Origin: Deltaproteobacteria bacterium
GTDB taxonomy: Bacteria > Desulfobacterota > DSM-4660 > Desulfatiglandales > HGW-15
Length of the DNA: 41,906 bases
Direction of reading: 5' to 3'
NCBI GenBank assembly: GCA_016932235.1
Contig: JAFGDF010000065.1
Span: 1-41,906, forward strand
Shown here: positions 24,169 to 36,251 of the stretch, piece after piece
How positions within the stretch are numbered: the first letter of the stretch is position 1
Layout: the number at the start of each line of letters is the position of its first letter
Position numbers and translations under genes: made by a program
Notes under the pieces: model-generated
The model's database searches: none
Seen by the model: the letters and a program-made list of their open reading frames with translations, nothing else
What the model was told of the DNA's origin: nothing

Positions 24169-24248
24169 ATATAAAGAATCTGTATAATGCATTGTAAATT
24201 CCTTTAATAATCTTCAATTAAGCACCGAATTACAATCCTTAATCCGCC

Positions 24249-24277
24249 TTGACAAATTCCCTACCGATGCTTAACGT
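24249..24277 (+). promoter_or_regulatory. Possible promoter of grpE-dnaK
   Basis: A perfect TTGACA is followed after 17 bases by TAACGT, a poor -10 (three of six). It lies 57-85 bases before the grpE start. No CIRCE inverted repeat was found, so HrcA control is not indicated. Confidence 0.35.
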
Positions 24278-24333
24278 ATCGTATTATCCGCACAAATAAA
24301 TTTGAGAGTTTCAAAGGAGTCGATATATCTCTG

Positions 24334-24969
24334 ATGAATAACGAAAAAACAGTAAAAGAAGCAGAAGATATAGAAATCTCCGTGGAGGAGAAGAAAACGG
24401 TCAAAGAAGAGTCTAAAGAGGTTGAGGATAAACCGATTGAGAAGATGTCAAAGAAAGAGTTATCTGAAAAGGTTGAAGAACTCAAGAGAAAGATGGAAGA
24501 AAACTATGACCTTTATCTTCGCTCTCAGGCAGATCTTAATAATATAATTAAAAGAAATAAAAAAGACAAAGAAGATTGGATTAAATATTCTAATGAAACT
24601 CTTATCAAAGAAATTCTGCCGGTAATAGATAATCTCGAGATGGCTCTTTCACATTCTAATAACGAGAAATCCATAGATGCATTAAGAGAAGGCGTTGAAC
24701 TTACTTTAAAAGGCCTCAAGGATGTACTTGTAAAGTCGGGATTGAAAGAATTGAAGGCTGAAGGGGAGATGTTTGATCCCTGCTACCATCATGCCATTTG
24801 CGAGCAGGAGAGCAGTGAGGTTGAACCTGGTATTATCATTAATGAACTGCAAAAGGGATACATGCTGAATGACAGGTTGATTCGGCCAGCAATGGTGGTT
24901 TTGAGCAAAGGTAATTCAGACTTTGAAAAAAATAATGATACAGCATCGGAAAATGCATGTGAAGAGTAA
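24334..24969 (+). CDS. grpE: Nucleotide exchange factor GrpE
   Basis: GrpE releases ADP from DnaK. The 211 residues show the family layout: an acidic/lysine-rich disordered head (1-40), a long coiled coil (about 40-95, [20 protein letters not shown], with [15 protein letters not shown]), and the beta-wing domain with [19 protein letters not shown] and [25 protein letters not shown] lies an unusually long 14 bases before the ATG, which may weaken initiation. dnaK follows after 29 bases. Confidence 0.95.
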   Translation: MNNEKTVKEAEDIEISVEEKKTVKEESKEVEDKPIEKMSKKELSEKVEELKRKMEENYDLYLRSQADLNNIIKRNKKDKEDWIKYSNETLIKEILPVIDNLEMALSHSNNEKSIDALREGVELTLKGLKDVLVKSGLKELKAEGEMFDPCYHHAICEQESSEVEPGIIINELQKGYMLNDRLIRPAMVVLSKGNSDFEKNNDTASENACEE

Positions 24970-24998
24970 AAAGTAAGGATATTTGCAAGGAGGAAGAT

Positions 24999-26909
24999 AT
25001 GGGGAAAATTATTGGAATTGATCTTGGAACGACTAATTCGTGCGTTGCAGTGATGGAGGGTGGGGATCCAGTTGTCATAGCTAATGCTGAAGGAAGCAGG
25101 ACAACTCCTTCCATGGTCGCGTTTAATGAAAAAGGCGAAAGGCTCATTGGACAGATTGCCAAGAGACAGGCGGTTACAAACCCCGATAATACAATATTTG
25201 CGGTAAAAAGATTGATCGGAAGAAAGTTTGATTCTGTAGAGGTGCAGAAAGATAAAAAGGTCCTGCCGTATAAAATCACTAAGGCCTCAAATGGTGATGC
25301 ACAGCTAGAGGTAAGGGGAAATTCTTACAGTCCGGCAGAGATTTCTTCAATGATTCTGCAGAAGATGAAGAAGACCGCAGAAGATTACCTTGGTGAAACG
25401 ATTACAGAAGCTGTTATAACTGTTCCAGCTTACTTTAATGATAGCCAGAGACAGGCAACGAAAGACGCCGGGCGTATTGCCGGCCTGAAAGTGGAAAGAA
25501 TTATTAATGAACCGACAGCGGCATCTCTGGCCTATGGTATGGACAAAAAAGGAGATAAAAAGATAGCGGTTTTCGACCTCGGTGGAGGGACTTTTGATAT
25601 ATCCATCCTCGAGATAGGTGATGGAGTTTTTGAGGTCAAAGCCACCAATGGCGATACACATCTGGGTGGTGAAGATTTTGACCTGAGGATCCTGGATTAT
25701 CTGGCTGATGAATTTAGAAAGGATCAGGGTATAGATCTGAGAAACGATAAGATGGCACTCCAGAGGCTTAAGGAAGCCGCTGAAAAGGCCAAGATGGAAT
25801 TATCCGGATCTCAAGAAACTGACATAAACCTCCCATTTATTACAGCGGATGCAAGTGGCCCAAAACACCTTAATATAAAGATGACAAGGGCAAAGATGGA
25901 GGCCCTTGTAGATGATTTAATTGAAAGGGTTGTGGAACCATGTAAAACCGCCTTGAGGGATGCTAATCTGAAAGCAAGTGACATTAATGAAATTATTTTA
26001 GTCGGCGGGATGACCAGGGTTCCCAAAGTTCAAGAAAAAGTTAAAGAGATTTTCGGTAAGGAGCCCAATAGGGGAGTCAACCCTGACGAGGTTGTGGCGG
26101 TTGGCGCGGCGATTCAGGGAGGAGTGCTTACTGGGGATGTCCGGGATGTTTTGCTTCTGGATGTAACTCCGTTGTCTTTGGGCATTGAAACACTTGGTGG
26201 AGTTTTTACTAAGCTGATAGAGAAAAATACGACAATACCCACCAAGAAGAGCCAGATTTTTTCCACGGCGGCGGATAATCAACCTGCCGTTGAAATACAT
26301 GTGCTTCAGGGAGAACGTGAGATGGCTACATATAACAAGACCCTTGGAAGATTTCAACTGGTTGGTATACCACCTGCACCGAGAGGTGTCCCCCAGATCG
26401 AGGTCACTTTTGATATTGATGCCAATGGTATTGTTAGCGTTTCGGCAAAAGACATGGGAACAGGTAAAGAACAATCGATAAAGATAACCGCTTCGAGCGG
26501 GCTCAGCGAAGAAGAGATTGAAAGACTTATTAAGGATGGGGAGATACATGCTGAGGAGGATAAAAAGAAAAGGCAATTAGTGGACGCGAGAAATATGGCG
26601 GATTCGCTTATCTATTCCACAGAGAAATCCGTTAAGGAGGCCAGTGATAGTCTTGATGAAGCGACTAAAAAGGGTATTGAAGAAGCTACTGAAAAATTGA
26701 AAAAGGCAATGGAAACTGATAACATTGAGGATATAAAACGTCTCACAGATGAATTGACTCAGGCATCACATAAACTGGCGGAGGCCATGTATGCCAAGGC
26801 GTCGGGAGCCGGACAAGGACAACCCCAATCTGGTGGCCCCGAGACACCCACGAGCGACCAAAAGGATGATGACGTCGTGGATGCCGATTTTGAGGAAGTT
26901 AATAAGTGA
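24999..26909 (+). CDS. dnaK: Hsp70 chaperone DnaK
   Basis: At 636 residues, with the ATPase opening [20 protein letters not shown], phosphate loop [16 protein letters not shown], the [19 protein letters not shown] linker entry, a substrate-binding domain and an acidic tail ending [11 protein letters not shown]. It folds and protects proteins together with GrpE and DnaJ; dnaJ is not the next gene here. AAGGAGGAAGAT precedes the ATG. Its TGA overlaps the GTG of the following lipoprotein gene in GTGA. Confidence 0.98.
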   Translation: MGKIIGIDLGTTNSCVAVMEGGDPVVIANAEGSRTTPSMVAFNEKGERLIGQIAKRQAVTNPDNTIFAVKRLIGRKFDSVEVQKDKKVLPYKITKASNGDAQLEVRGNSYSPAEISSMILQKMKKTAEDYLGETITEAVITVPAYFNDSQRQATKDAGRIAGLKVERIINEPTAASLAYGMDKKGDKKIAVFDLGGGTFDISILEIGDGVFEVKATNGDTHLGGEDFDLRILDYLADEFRKDQGIDLRNDKMALQRLKEAAEKAKMELSGSQETDINLPFITADASGPKHLNIKMTRAKMEALVDDLIERVVEPCKTALRDANLKASDINEIILVGGMTRVPKVQEKVKEIFGKEPNRGVNPDEVVAVGAAIQGGVLTGDVRDVLLLDVTPLSLGIETLGGVFTKLIEKNTTIPTKKSQIFSTAADNQPAVEIHVLQGEREMATYNKTLGRFQLVGIPPAPRGVPQIEVTFDIDANGIVSVSAKDMGTGKEQSIKITASSGLSEEEIERLIKDGEIHAEEDKKKRQLVDARNMADSLIYSTEKSVKEASDSLDEATKKGIEEATEKLKKAMETDNIEDIKRLTDELTQASHKLAEAMYAKASGAGQGQPQSGGPETPTSDQKDDDVVDADFEEVNK

Positions 26910-28837
26910 ATATAAAATTTAAGGGGATGAAAAGGGCTATCACTGTCAATGCGGCGATGATAGCCTTTTTTTTGTTGTTTAGCTGTCTTCCGAAACCTGC
27001 TCAAAGGGTTAAGGAAGAACCGCCGGTTAAGCCAATGAAAGAATCGTCTTCCATTTTCTTTGAAGAGGCGGAAAATGCTTTTGAACGCGGAAACTATGAA
27101 GTTGCCTTGATGAAATATCAGATCTATCTTGACCAGAACCCCATGGGTGAAAAGGCAAGGGATTCCTTATACAGGATGGCTGACATCTATTTTAAGACAC
27201 ATAGATATAGAGACGCTCTAGTTTTATTCGTAAAAGTTAAAAATGAATACCCCGCACATCCTGAGGCGTTTAAGGTTAAATATGACATCATTAAGACTCA
27301 ATATGAACTTGGTTATTTCCAGAGTTCAAAATTGGGTGCGCTTCAATGGCTTGAGGAGTACAGCCATAATCCTTTGAAAGGAGAAATTCTGTTAGTTCTG
27401 GGAAAGAATTCAATTGCGTTAAATGATAAATCAAAGGCCTTTACCTGGATTCTCAATGGGTTAGAAAATCTGGAAGATTGTGCGGCATGCAGTAAAGAAG
27501 CAGATAATCTGATCCATGGGTTGATAGAAGATGGAAAGATAGAAGATCTCAAGATGATGGCCGAATATCCTTCAGATAATATATACAGGCCTTATATCTA
27601 TCATCGCATGGCTACTTGTTATCTGGATGACAATAATCCTGATGAGGCCAGGAAAGCTGCTATGGAGCTTGTAAGGTTGACAACAGAGCAGGAATGGATT
27701 GATCGGGCCCGGCTTATTTTTGATACAATCTCAGCGCAATATGAGGAAAAGAATCTTGTTATAGGCTGTCTTCTATCCCTTAGCGGTCCGTTTGAGATAT
27801 ACGGCAAGGAGACTCTGAATGGGATACAATTAGGGATGGATCTGTTTGAGGAAGAAGATGGGCTTAAATTGGAACTTGTTATACTGGATACCCAGGGAAA
27901 AGCTGAAGTTGCGGCTGAAGGAGTTGAGGATCTTGCCAATAATCATGATGTTATCGCGATTGTTGGTCCTCTTGCAAGCAAACCGGCGGAAGCAGCAGCT
28001 GAAAAGGCCCAGGAGCTTGGGATTCCGATTATTACTCTCACTCAAAAAATAGGGATAACAAGCACCGGAGACATGGTTTTCAGGAATTTCCTCACACCGT
28101 CAAAAGAGGTAGACACCCTTCTGCATGAAGCTGTTTATATGATGGGGCTAAGAAATTTTGGGATTCTTTATCCTGACAATTCTTATGGTAACTTTTTCAT
28201 GAACCTCTTCCGGGACAAAGTTGAAGACATGGGATGTAGCATAACTGCTGTCGAATCGTATAATCCGGATGAGACAGATTTCGGATCTCAGATAAAGAAG
28301 ATGTCCGGATCATCCTATCCGCGGGAAAAAAATATGGGATCTATTGTTGATTTTGACGCTGTATTCATACCTGACAGCTATCAACAAATTGCATTGATTG
28401 CCCCCCAGTTTCCTTTCCACAATATTTACAACGTCCCATTTCTCGGAACGAGTCTCTGGCATTCTCAGGAGTTGATCGAGACAACTGGTGATTATATCCA
28501 AGGGGCTATTTTCCCCACGGGTTTTTTCCTTGAAGGTGACAATATGATTTTAGAAGACTTTGTTGAAAAATATAGAGACAACTTTGGACTTGAGCCCGGG
28601 GTTCTTGCGGCAAACGGTTATGATACAATCAGGTTTATCAAAAAAGTATTGTCAACTCAAAGTCGATGGTCTCGTAGAGAATTCCAGCAGGGTTTTTTTC
28701 AATCAGAAATAATCGGTGTAACCGGGAAAATATCTTTTGATATCCATGGGGAAGTAGAAAAGAGACCGGTTCTGCTGTCTGTTTCAGATCAGTGTTTCCG
28801 GGCAGTTTCGGATCCTAAATATGGATACATCTATTAA
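26906..28837 (+). CDS. Lipoprotein with TPR-like head and type 1 periplasmic-binding domain (LpoA-like penicillin-binding-protein activator)
   Basis: The 643-residue protein has a lipoprotein signal with lipobox LFSC (lipid-carrying C27). A helical TPR-type region follows (about 45-270; [37 protein letters not shown]). The rest (about 283-640) resembles a branched-chain amino-acid-binding fold, with [20 protein letters not shown] and [20 protein letters not shown]. That combination is seen in LpoA, the outer-membrane activator of PBP1A, and in related proteins annotated as ABC substrate-binding. No ABC genes adjoin, which favours an envelope role. It starts at GTG overlapping the dnaK stop. 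Its TAA overlaps the tatC stop on the other strand. Confidence 0.8.
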   Translation: MNIKFKGMKRAITVNAAMIAFFLLFSCLPKPAQRVKEEPPVKPMKESSSIFFEEAENAFERGNYEVALMKYQIYLDQNPMGEKARDSLYRMADIYFKTHRYRDALVLFVKVKNEYPAHPEAFKVKYDIIKTQYELGYFQSSKLGALQWLEEYSHNPLKGEILLVLGKNSIALNDKSKAFTWILNGLENLEDCAACSKEADNLIHGLIEDGKIEDLKMMAEYPSDNIYRPYIYHRMATCYLDDNNPDEARKAAMELVRLTTEQEWIDRARLIFDTISAQYEEKNLVIGCLLSLSGPFEIYGKETLNGIQLGMDLFEEEDGLKLELVILDTQGKAEVAAEGVEDLANNHDVIAIVGPLASKPAEAAAEKAQELGIPIITLTQKIGITSTGDMVFRNFLTPSKEVDTLLHEAVYMMGLRNFGILYPDNSYGNFFMNLFRDKVEDMGCSITAVESYNPDETDFGSQIKKMSGSSYPREKNMGSIVDFDAVFIPDSYQQIALIAPQFPFHNIYNVPFLGTSLWHSQELIETTGDYIQGAIFPTGFFLEGDNMILEDFVEKYRDNFGLEPGVLAANGYDTIRFIKKVLSTQSRWSRREFQQGFFQSEIIGVTGKISFDIHGEVEKRPVLLSVSDQCFRAVSDPKYGYIY

Positions 28838-29580
28838 GAGTTTTCATTTACGTTATCTCTTCTCTTTTTTTCTGATATCAGCGCAATAAAAATACCCGCT
28901 TCATATAAGATGATTAGTGGAATGGCCATCATGCATTGAGTAATGACATCGGGAGGTGTAAGTATTGCCGCCAGAGTAAATATTAACAATATGGCATATT
29001 TCCGTTTTTCTTTAAGGTATCGGGAGGTGACGATGCCCCCTCTTGATAAAAAAAAGATAACTACCGGAAGTTCAAAAACAATCCCAAAGGCAAATAGGAG
29101 TTTTATTGAAAAGGAAAAGTATTGTTTTACAGAGGGGAGGGCCTGTATGTAATCGCTAGCGAAACTGAGGAAAAATTTGAAGCCAAAAGGGAAGACGATG
29201 AAATAACCGAAAAGTGAACCTCCCACGAAGAGGATTGTTGAAAAAACAACGAATGGTACAACATGCTTTTTTTCGTGTTTGTACAAACCAGGGGCAATGA
29301 AAAGCCAGGCCTGATAGAAAAGATAGGGAGACGTTAATAAAATCCCGGTGATAAAAGAGATTTTTAAAGAGATAAAAAACATCTCAGGAAGATTGGTAAA
29401 TATAAGTCTATCATTCTGAGGCATTTGGTTCTTGAGCGGGGAGATAAGAATTTCGAAAAGTTTTTCGGAGAATGCATAAGAGATCACAAAACCCAAGGCT
29501 ACAGCTATTGCACAATATATTAATCGCCTTCTCAGTTCCTCCAGGTGCCCCAGAAAGGGTTGTTTTTCATCTTCAGTCAT
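28834..29580 (-). CDS. tatC: Sec-independent translocase TatC
   Basis: TatC is the receptor core for folded proteins with twin-arginine signals. [13 protein letters not shown] at the N-terminus and six membrane segments are present, with the conserved [25 protein letters not shown] and [10 protein letters not shown] start it at ATG 29578-29580 (MTEDEKQPF, 248 residues), the family length; an upstream GTG at 29652 would add 24 residues overlapping tatA. The chosen start lies inside the last codons of tatA (8-base overlap). Confidence 0.95.
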   Translation of the reverse strand: MTEDEKQPFLGHLEELRRRLIYCAIAVALGFVISYAFSEKLFEILISPLKNQMPQNDRLIFTNLPEMFFISLKISFITGILLTSPYLFYQAWLFIAPGLYKHEKKHVVPFVVFSTILFVGGSLFGYFIVFPFGFKFFLSFASDYIQALPSVKQYFSFSIKLLFAFGIVFELPVVIFFLSRGGIVTSRYLKEKRKYAILLIFTLAAILTPPDVITQCMMAIPLIILYEAGIFIALISEKKRRDNVNENS

Positions 29581-29893
29581 TCCTTCTGGACCCCGGTTCA
29601 GATGTAGGAAATGAAGGGTCTCTCTTTTTTTCAATGGAGGCTTTATGTTCACTCGAATCTATTTCCTTGTCGAAACTCTTTTCGATTCCTCCAAGCGAAT
29701 CTATAAGATCCTTTTTGGCCTCTTTAATCTCATCATCAAGGTCCAGACCCTCCTTGATATCCTGCGCAGCTTTTCGGAACTCCGCGATGCCCTTGCCAAG
29801 GGCTTTTGCAAGTTCCGGCAGTTTATTAGGGCCGAGGACTATCAAGGCAATAACCATTATTACAATTAATTCCGGCAGCCCGATACCGAACAT
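29573..29893 (-). CDS. tatA: Tat translocase TatA/TatB-family subunit
   Basis: One N-terminal membrane helix ([18 protein letters not shown]), the hinge GPNKLPE, an amphipathic helix ([19 protein letters not shown]) and a charged tail: the TatA/B plan at 106 residues. The Glu in GLPEL near residue 8 is TatB-like, while [16 protein letters not shown] is TatA-like. As the only such gene here, it may do both jobs or pair with one elsewhere. AGGAG precedes the ATG. It lies between the SPOR gene (24 bases) and tatC (overlapping). Confidence 0.92.
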   Translation of the reverse strand: MFGIGLPELIVIMVIALIVLGPNKLPELAKALGKGIAEFRKAAQDIKEGLDLDDEIKEAKKDLIDSLGGIEKSFDKEIDSSEHKASIEKKRDPSFPTSEPGSRRND

Positions 29894-29917
29894 ACCACAC
29901 TCCTCATTTTAATAATG

Positions 29918-30619
29918 TCACTCAAGCCTGGAGACAAAACCATTTATGCCTTCTTTTTCCGCAAGGTCTCTCGCTAATTTATCAGCCTCCGCCTTATGGA
30001 CAAATTTTCCGCATCTGACTCGATAATACAGCTTGCCGCGGACATTCGTTTCATAATAGTATGCGGGGTAGCCGGCATCAATTAACCGGGTAATCATCTT
30101 TTCGGCTTTTTCCTTTTCTCCAAGTGAAGCTAATTGAACAGTGTACTGTGCTTCAAGTGATGCATCTTCAGCGATGCTTGTGAGTGAAAGGCTTATCTGT
30201 TCTTTATCTTCGGGAGGTAATGACCTTTCAACCTTTTCCGGTTCCGGGAGTAAAAGTCTGCCTGCAGTGTCGTCTTTTTTTTCAACTGAGTCGGTTTTAT
30301 TCTTTACCTCGTCCTTTTTGCTGGAAAGTTTTTCATAAAAGGCCAGTTTCGGATCTTCCAGGATTAATACGGTTTTTTGGGAAGAATCTTTGTGATCTTT
30401 GTTTCCTATCATCTGCTGCAATTTGCTTATCTGGTTCTTTAGATCCTCTATCGTAGTCACATTCCCGGGTAAAAACCCTCTGCCAACCAGAAGACCAAGA
30501 ACAAAAATCCATGTTAAGAGAAAAAACAAAAATATTCCCCATAAAACAGCTGACAGAGGAGTCAGCTCTATCTGATATTTCTTCGTCTTTCTTTTTGCTA
30601 TGGATTGACTTTTTGCCAT
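29918..30619 (-). CDS. Single-pass membrane protein with C-terminal SPOR domain
   Basis: The 233 residues have a basic cytoplasmic head, a membrane helix (about 25-46, LWGIFLFFLLTWIFVLGLLVG), a charged linker with a short coiled coil (TIEDLKNQISKLQQ) and a SPOR domain (about 159-233; YTVQLASLGEKEKAEKMITRL, YYRVRCGKF). SPOR domains bind denuded peptidoglycan at division sites. The ribosome site is weak. Placement between argS and tatA is a layout I recall from deltaproteobacteria. Confidence 0.85.
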   Translation of the reverse strand: MAKSQSIAKRKTKKYQIELTPLSAVLWGIFLFFLLTWIFVLGLLVGRGFLPGNVTTIEDLKNQISKLQQMIGNKDHKDSSQKTVLILEDPKLAFYEKLSSKKDEVKNKTDSVEKKDDTAGRLLLPEPEKVERSLPPEDKEQISLSLTSIAEDASLEAQYTVQLASLGEKEKAEKMITRLIDAGYPAYYYETNVRGKLYYRVRCGKFVHKAEADKLARDLAEKEGINGFVSRLE

Positions 30620-30656
30620 TTTCGGTTAAATCATTGATAAATGCTACGGGAAACTT

Positions 30657-32333
30657 CTACATTCTATCTGGTGAATCTATTCCCAGAAGTTTTAATCCAT
30701 TATTAATTACTGTTCTCGTTGCCTCTGCCAAGCAGAGTCTGGCTTGGCAGAGTGTCCTATCTTCTGTAATGATGCGATATTCGGGATTTTTATTACCCAA
30801 ATTGAAATATCGGTGAAACATCGCGGCAAGTTCCGTTAGAAAATATGTCAATCTATGCGCTTCATAAGTTTTACAGATATCTTCCAACAAAGATGGGAAT
30901 TCCGACATATACCTGATAAGTTGAATTTCTTCGTCCATTTCAAGTCGGTGCAGGATTCTTGCGGGTTCTTCAGGGAGGGAGATGTTTTCCAACCCGGCTT
31001 TCCTGAATATGCTGCATACCCTGGCGTGTGCATATTGTACATAATAAACGGGATTTTCGCTATCATGTCTCTTTACACGGTCAATGTCAAAATCCAGCTG
31101 GGAATCATGGCTCTTGGTAAGGAAAACGAACCTGACGGCATCGACGCCAACCTCCTCAATAAGTTCCCTGACCGTCACATATTGTCCCGATCTTTTGGAC
31201 ATCTTGATCTCCTGGCCGCTTTCCCAAAGCTTCACGAGCTGGACAAGAAGAACCGAAAGCCATGATTCTTCAATATCATTTGCCATTATGGCGGCCTTTA
31301 CCCTTTGAACATATCCGTGATGATCCGCGCCCCAGATATTCACCGCCCTTGTAAAGCCTCTTTCCCATTTATTGAGGTGATAAGAAATATCGGAAGAAAA
31401 ATAAGTAAATTGACCATTCTGTTTTTTTATTACGCGATCCTTGTCGTCACCGAATGCGGTTGTCTCAATCCATATGGCGCCGTCTTTTTCATAGATTTTC
31501 CCCTTTTCTTTGATCTTTTCGAGTGATTTTTCAATCCTGCCAGAAGTGTAAAGGTCTGTCTCATTAAACCAAATATCAAAAGATACCCTGAATTGTTCAA
31601 GATCCCGCTTAATCTCTTTAAGCATCCTGTTCTTGCCCATTTCCGCACATAGCAGCACAGCTTCTTCCATCTCCATGCCGGTAATGTCTTTTTCAGAGGA
31701 TATTTGATTTGCCAACTCAACAATATAGTCGCCATGATATCCGTTTTCAGGAAAGGGGTACCCTGGATCAGACTTCTGTTTCCATCGGCTGAATATCGAT
31801 TCACCCAGAAGCCTAACCTGGATGCCGGCGTCATTTACATAGAATTCTCTCACCACCTCATAGCCTCTAAAGGTGAGTATCCTGCAAATAGTATCTCCAA
31901 GGGCTGCGCCCCTGCCGTGACCCAGGTGAAGGGGCCCTGTCGGATTGGCGCTTACGAATTCAAACAGTATCTTTTCGTTTGAATTCGGATTATTGCTGCC
32001 GTATCTGTCTCCCATATCAACAATAGTGTTAAGGAGATCAAGCCATATGTCCTTTCTGATGATAAAATTTATGAAACCCGGACCCGCAATTGTGATGTCT
32101 GACATTAAGCCTTCCCCGTCTTCAATGTTTCTGACTATGATATCAGCGATTTCCCTCGGATTTCTCTTTTGCGATGAGGCAAGATTCATAGGCAGATTGG
32201 TGGCAAAATGACCGTGATCAGGATTGTTGGGAATTTCGATCACAAATTCCGGAATAGGACCCTTTATCAGTTCTCCTTTCAAGAAACAATTATGTAACGT
32301 GTTTTCGAGCAGGCGACTCAGAATCTCTTTCAT
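30657..32333 (-). CDS. argS: Arginyl-tRNA synthetase
   Basis: A class I synthetase of 558 residues: the Add1 N-terminal domain opens the protein (VIEIPNNPDHGHFATNLPM), the HIGH motif is HLGHGRG within SANPTGPLHLGHG, and the KMSKS-type loop reads KMSKRSGQYVT. The C-terminal anticodon-binding helices end in GIDSPDRM; YNFNDAG-type conserved FYVNDAGIQ is also present. Its ATG overlaps the TGA of alr by four bases (ATGA), so the two are translationally coupled. Confidence 0.97.
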   Translation of the reverse strand: MKEILSRLLENTLHNCFLKGELIKGPIPEFVIEIPNNPDHGHFATNLPMNLASSQKRNPREIADIIVRNIEDGEGLMSDITIAGPGFINFIIRKDIWLDLLNTIVDMGDRYGSNNPNSNEKILFEFVSANPTGPLHLGHGRGAALGDTICRILTFRGYEVVREFYVNDAGIQVRLLGESIFSRWKQKSDPGYPFPENGYHGDYIVELANQISSEKDITGMEMEEAVLLCAEMGKNRMLKEIKRDLEQFRVSFDIWFNETDLYTSGRIEKSLEKIKEKGKIYEKDGAIWIETTAFGDDKDRVIKKQNGQFTYFSSDISYHLNKWERGFTRAVNIWGADHHGYVQRVKAAIMANDIEESWLSVLLVQLVKLWESGQEIKMSKRSGQYVTVRELIEEVGVDAVRFVFLTKSHDSQLDFDIDRVKRHDSENPVYYVQYAHARVCSIFRKAGLENISLPEEPARILHRLEMDEEIQLIRYMSEFPSLLEDICKTYEAHRLTYFLTELAAMFHRYFNLGNKNPEYRIITEDRTLCQARLCLAEATRTVINNGLKLLGIDSPDRM

Positions 32334-33454
32334 CTCAGATATTCCTTAATATTTTTCTGTCCTATGGAGCAGAAGATTTCATATGATATGGTGTCTCCCC
32401 ATGCCGCGATATCGTCGCCAGTTATGGTGTTGTCTCCCTGTTTACCCAGGGGGACGGCTTCATCACCGGGGGCTATATTATCATTGATCCCAGTAATGTC
32501 GCACATTGTCATATTCATGCATATTCTTCCAACAACCTTTGCTTTTTGTCCTTTTATTAAAATCATGCCTTTCTCTGATATGGCCCTGGGAATGCCATCA
32601 CCATATCCAGCGGAGATAACGGCAATTTTTTGATCTCTTTTTGTTATATAGGTGCGGCCGTAGCTTACCGGGGTCTGTTTTGGCAAGTCCCGTACCTGAA
32701 GAACCCTGCATCTCAGGCTCATGACAGGCTTCAGTGAAACTTTGGGATGAAAATTGGGCGAAGAGGAACCTCCATAAAGCATTATCCCCGGTCTTATCAT
32801 ATCAAAATGGGATTCTTTATATCCCATGATACCTGCACTTCCGGCAAGGCTGTTCAAAGGGAGTTCAAGACCCATTGATCTGCCAGTTTCAACCGCCTGT
32901 CTGAATTTTTTTATCTGCTCATTTGTAAACGAGCATCCCGTTTCATCGGCTGAGGAAAGGTGTGACATAAGCCCCTGGATATTAATCAGTTTATAATTCT
33001 TGATCTTTTCAATAAAGGCCCTGGTATCGCTAACAGGAATTCCAAGTCTCCCCATACCCGTATCCAGCTTGATCTGTACGTTTATTTGTTTGTTTCTTAT
33101 TGATGAGGCTTGGGCGATTAATTCTACGCAGGACTGATTAAAAACTACGGGAGTGAGGTCCTTTTCGAATAACAGATCACATTCTTCAGCGCTGCTTATG
33201 CCGCACAATATTATGATCGGCCGGCTAATGCCATGATTCCTCAGCTCAATTGCCTCATTCAGGTATGAGACGCCAAAAGAGAATACCCCGTTCTGATCCA
33301 GAAAATTTGAGACCGGCACCAGTCCGTGTCCGTATGCATCGGATTTTACTATCGCCATGATCTTTTTCTCTGAAGGTAACAGGGATTTTACCTGATTCAG
33401 ATTGTGTTTCAATGCTGAAAGATCGATATATACTTTGTTGTATAAAGGTATCAC
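32330..33454 (-). CDS. alr: Alanine racemase
   Basis: A PLP enzyme making D-alanine for peptidoglycan. The PLP lysine is K37 in AIVKSDAYGHG; IKLDTGMGRLG and MIRPGIMLYG are standard TIM-barrel motifs; and VSYGRTY in the C-terminal domain carries the catalytic tyrosine. Length (374) is typical. It starts at GTG 33452-33454 with only a weak GGAT in front. It is the first gene of the unit alr-argS-SPOR-tatA-tatC. Confidence 0.95.
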   Translation of the reverse strand: MIPLYNKVYIDLSALKHNLNQVKSLLPSEKKIMAIVKSDAYGHGLVPVSNFLDQNGVFSFGVSYLNEAIELRNHGISRPIIILCGISSAEECDLLFEKDLTPVVFNQSCVELIAQASSIRNKQINVQIKLDTGMGRLGIPVSDTRAFIEKIKNYKLINIQGLMSHLSSADETGCSFTNEQIKKFRQAVETGRSMGLELPLNSLAGSAGIMGYKESHFDMIRPGIMLYGGSSSPNFHPKVSLKPVMSLRCRVLQVRDLPKQTPVSYGRTYITKRDQKIAVISAGYGDGIPRAISEKGMILIKGQKAKVVGRICMNMTMCDITGINDNIAPGDEAVPLGKQGDNTITGDDIAAWGDTISYEIFCSIGQKNIKEYLR

Positions 33455-33632
33455 GATAATCCATTCTTGATATTATTTAGAGACAGACGAAATAGCGTTT
33501 AATGTGCCCCTGCGTCTTTTGCAACTGAATACATCCTCGAAAATTCCATTAATAATGATCCATATCATACTTTAAATAATTAACTTTTAAAAATAACTTA
33601 TACTGATATATAAATCAAGAGACGATCATCGG

Positions 33633-33661
33633 TTGACAGTAAAAAAAGTTAAAAGTAGTAT
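33633..33661 (+). promoter_or_regulatory. Sigma70-like promoter of the DUF2065-queA-tgt-secDF unit
   Basis: TTGACA (33633-33638, perfect) and TAGTAT (33656-33661, four of six) are 17 bases apart, 84-112 bases before the DUF2065 start. It is the best plus-strand promoter seen in this divergent region, which is otherwise A+T-rich and featureless. Confidence 0.6.
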
Positions 33662-33744
33662 GCACTATTAATGATAAATATTAAAATAAGATTAATAGAA
33701 TTAATTTACCCAAAGCGATACAATATATTTCAGGGTCTAATATT

Positions 33745-33927
33745 ATGAGACTTTTTCTATGCCTAATAGGCTTATTACTTATTGTGGAAGGAATTCCGTA
33801 TTTTGCCTTTCCTGAAAAGATGAAAGGTTGGATGAATATCATCCAGAAAATGCCGGATAACCAACTCAGGATAATCGGGTTTCTTTCCATGTGTATTGGG
33901 CTTTTTATCACCTATTTATTCAGGTAA
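33745..33927 (+). CDS. DUF2065 small membrane protein (YjeT-like)
   Basis: The 60 residues have two hydrophobic helices joined by a short amphipathic loop: LFLCLIGLLLIVEGIPYFAFP, then KMPDNQLRIIGFLSMCIGLFITYL. The EGIPYFAFPEKM and LRIIGFLSM segments match the DUF2065 pattern. Function is unknown. It lies 61 bases before queA on the same strand and shares its likely promoter. No strong ribosome site precedes the ATG. Confidence 0.8.
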   Translation: MRLFLCLIGLLLIVEGIPYFAFPEKMKGWMNIIQKMPDNQLRIIGFLSMCIGLFITYLFR

Positions 33928-33987
33928 TAAAACCTTTGACTTTAACCTTGAATTTGTTTAATGTTACAGCTTTTAAAATAATATTAG

Positions 33988-35043
33988 ATGTTTAGTATTG
34001 ATGATTATAATTACGATCTACAGGAAGAACTGATCGCACAAGCACCCGTTTCGGACCGCGAAACTTCCCGCCTCCTTTTTATTGAGCGAACTAGGGAGTC
34101 TCTTTCCGATTATCACTTTTATGACTTGCCCGGGTTATTAATGCCTGGTGATCTCCTTGTAGTAAACAATACAAGAGTTGTTCCGGCAAAGCTGTTCGGC
34201 CGGAAGGAAAGCGGCGGAAAGGTCGAGGTATTGGTTTTGAGAAATCCGGAAACAAACGGCTTAAAATCCAATACGAGATGGTGCTTGGTGAAATCATCAA
34301 AGAGACCAAGAATAGGCGGCTTATTGTTCTTTGAGAAAAATGTTACAGGGCAGGTGAAAAAGATAGGTGATGGAGGGCTTGTCATGATCAGTTTCTATGG
34401 CGACTTCTCCATTGACTCTCTAATTAAGGATTGTGGTTATATGCCTCTTCCACCTTACATAAAAAGGGGAGGGGAAAATGGCCAGGATCAGATTGACAGG
34501 GAGAGATATCAGACCGTTTATGCGAGGGAAAATGGCGCCGTAGCCGCGCCGACCGCCGGCCTTCACTTTACCGTCGGGTTAATAGAGCGGCTTGCCAAAA
34601 AAGGGATATCAATGGTCGAAGTGACTCTCCATGTTGGTCATGGGACCTTCCGCCCGGTTAGAACCGAAGACATAAGAGATCATGAAATCGGAGATGAGTG
34701 GTACAGGATTGACCCGGAAACGACAGATTATATTAACCGCGCAAAGGAAGAAGGGAGAAGGATTATTGCCGTAGGAACTACTGTTGTAAGGACTCTTGAA
34801 TCTGTTGCAACAAAAGATTCCAAAATCTTCCCGAGTGCGGGAAGCACGAAACTTCTTATCTATCCAGGTTATGAATTTAAAATTGTTGATGGGCTTATAA
34901 CAAATTTTCATCTGCCAAAATCATCACTGCTGTTTCTTGTTTCCGCATTCGGGGGATTCGATCTCATTAAGAAAGCCTATAGGAGCGCAGTGGAAAAAAG
35001 ATACAGGTTTTACAGCTATGGCGATGCCATGCTGATAACCTGA
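33988..35043 (+). CDS. queA: S-adenosylmethionine:tRNA ribosyltransferase-isomerase
   Basis: QueA turns 7-aminomethyl-7-deazaguanine in tRNA into epoxyqueuosine, using the ribose of SAM. The 351 residues begin FSIDDYNYDLQEELIAQAP and contain GDLLVVNNTRVVPAKLFGRK, AAPTAGLHFT, VTLHVGHGTFRPVR and ITNFHLPKSSLLFLVSAFGG, all conserved in the family. It precedes tgt, which performs the earlier base-exchange step. No clear ribosome site is seen before the ATG. Confidence 0.97.
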   Translation: MFSIDDYNYDLQEELIAQAPVSDRETSRLLFIERTRESLSDYHFYDLPGLLMPGDLLVVNNTRVVPAKLFGRKESGGKVEVLVLRNPETNGLKSNTRWCLVKSSKRPRIGGLLFFEKNVTGQVKKIGDGGLVMISFYGDFSIDSLIKDCGYMPLPPYIKRGGENGQDQIDRERYQTVYARENGAVAAPTAGLHFTVGLIERLAKKGISMVEVTLHVGHGTFRPVRTEDIRDHEIGDEWYRIDPETTDYINRAKEEGRRIIAVGTTVVRTLESVATKDSKIFPSAGSTKLLIYPGYEFKIVDGLITNFHLPKSSLLFLVSAFGGFDLIKKAYRSAVEKRYRFYSYGDAMLIT

Positions 35044-35095
35044 GAACACGGAGCGACCCATGGCAGTCAAAATCATTGCGGATTAGATGGGATGA

Positions 35096-36214
<1,119 letters not shown>

Positions 36215-36251
36215 TTTTCAGTTCGATTAAATTTAAAAGGGAGGATTAGGG

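Noticed and set aside
24180..24333. Search for a CIRCE element or heat-shock sigma promoter before grpE
   Set aside because: No CIRCE inverted repeat and no convincing alternative-sigma boxes were seen.
25998..26576. 192-codon minus-strand frame inside dnaK
   Set aside because: It is antisense to the conserved substrate-binding region of dnaK and is a shadow.
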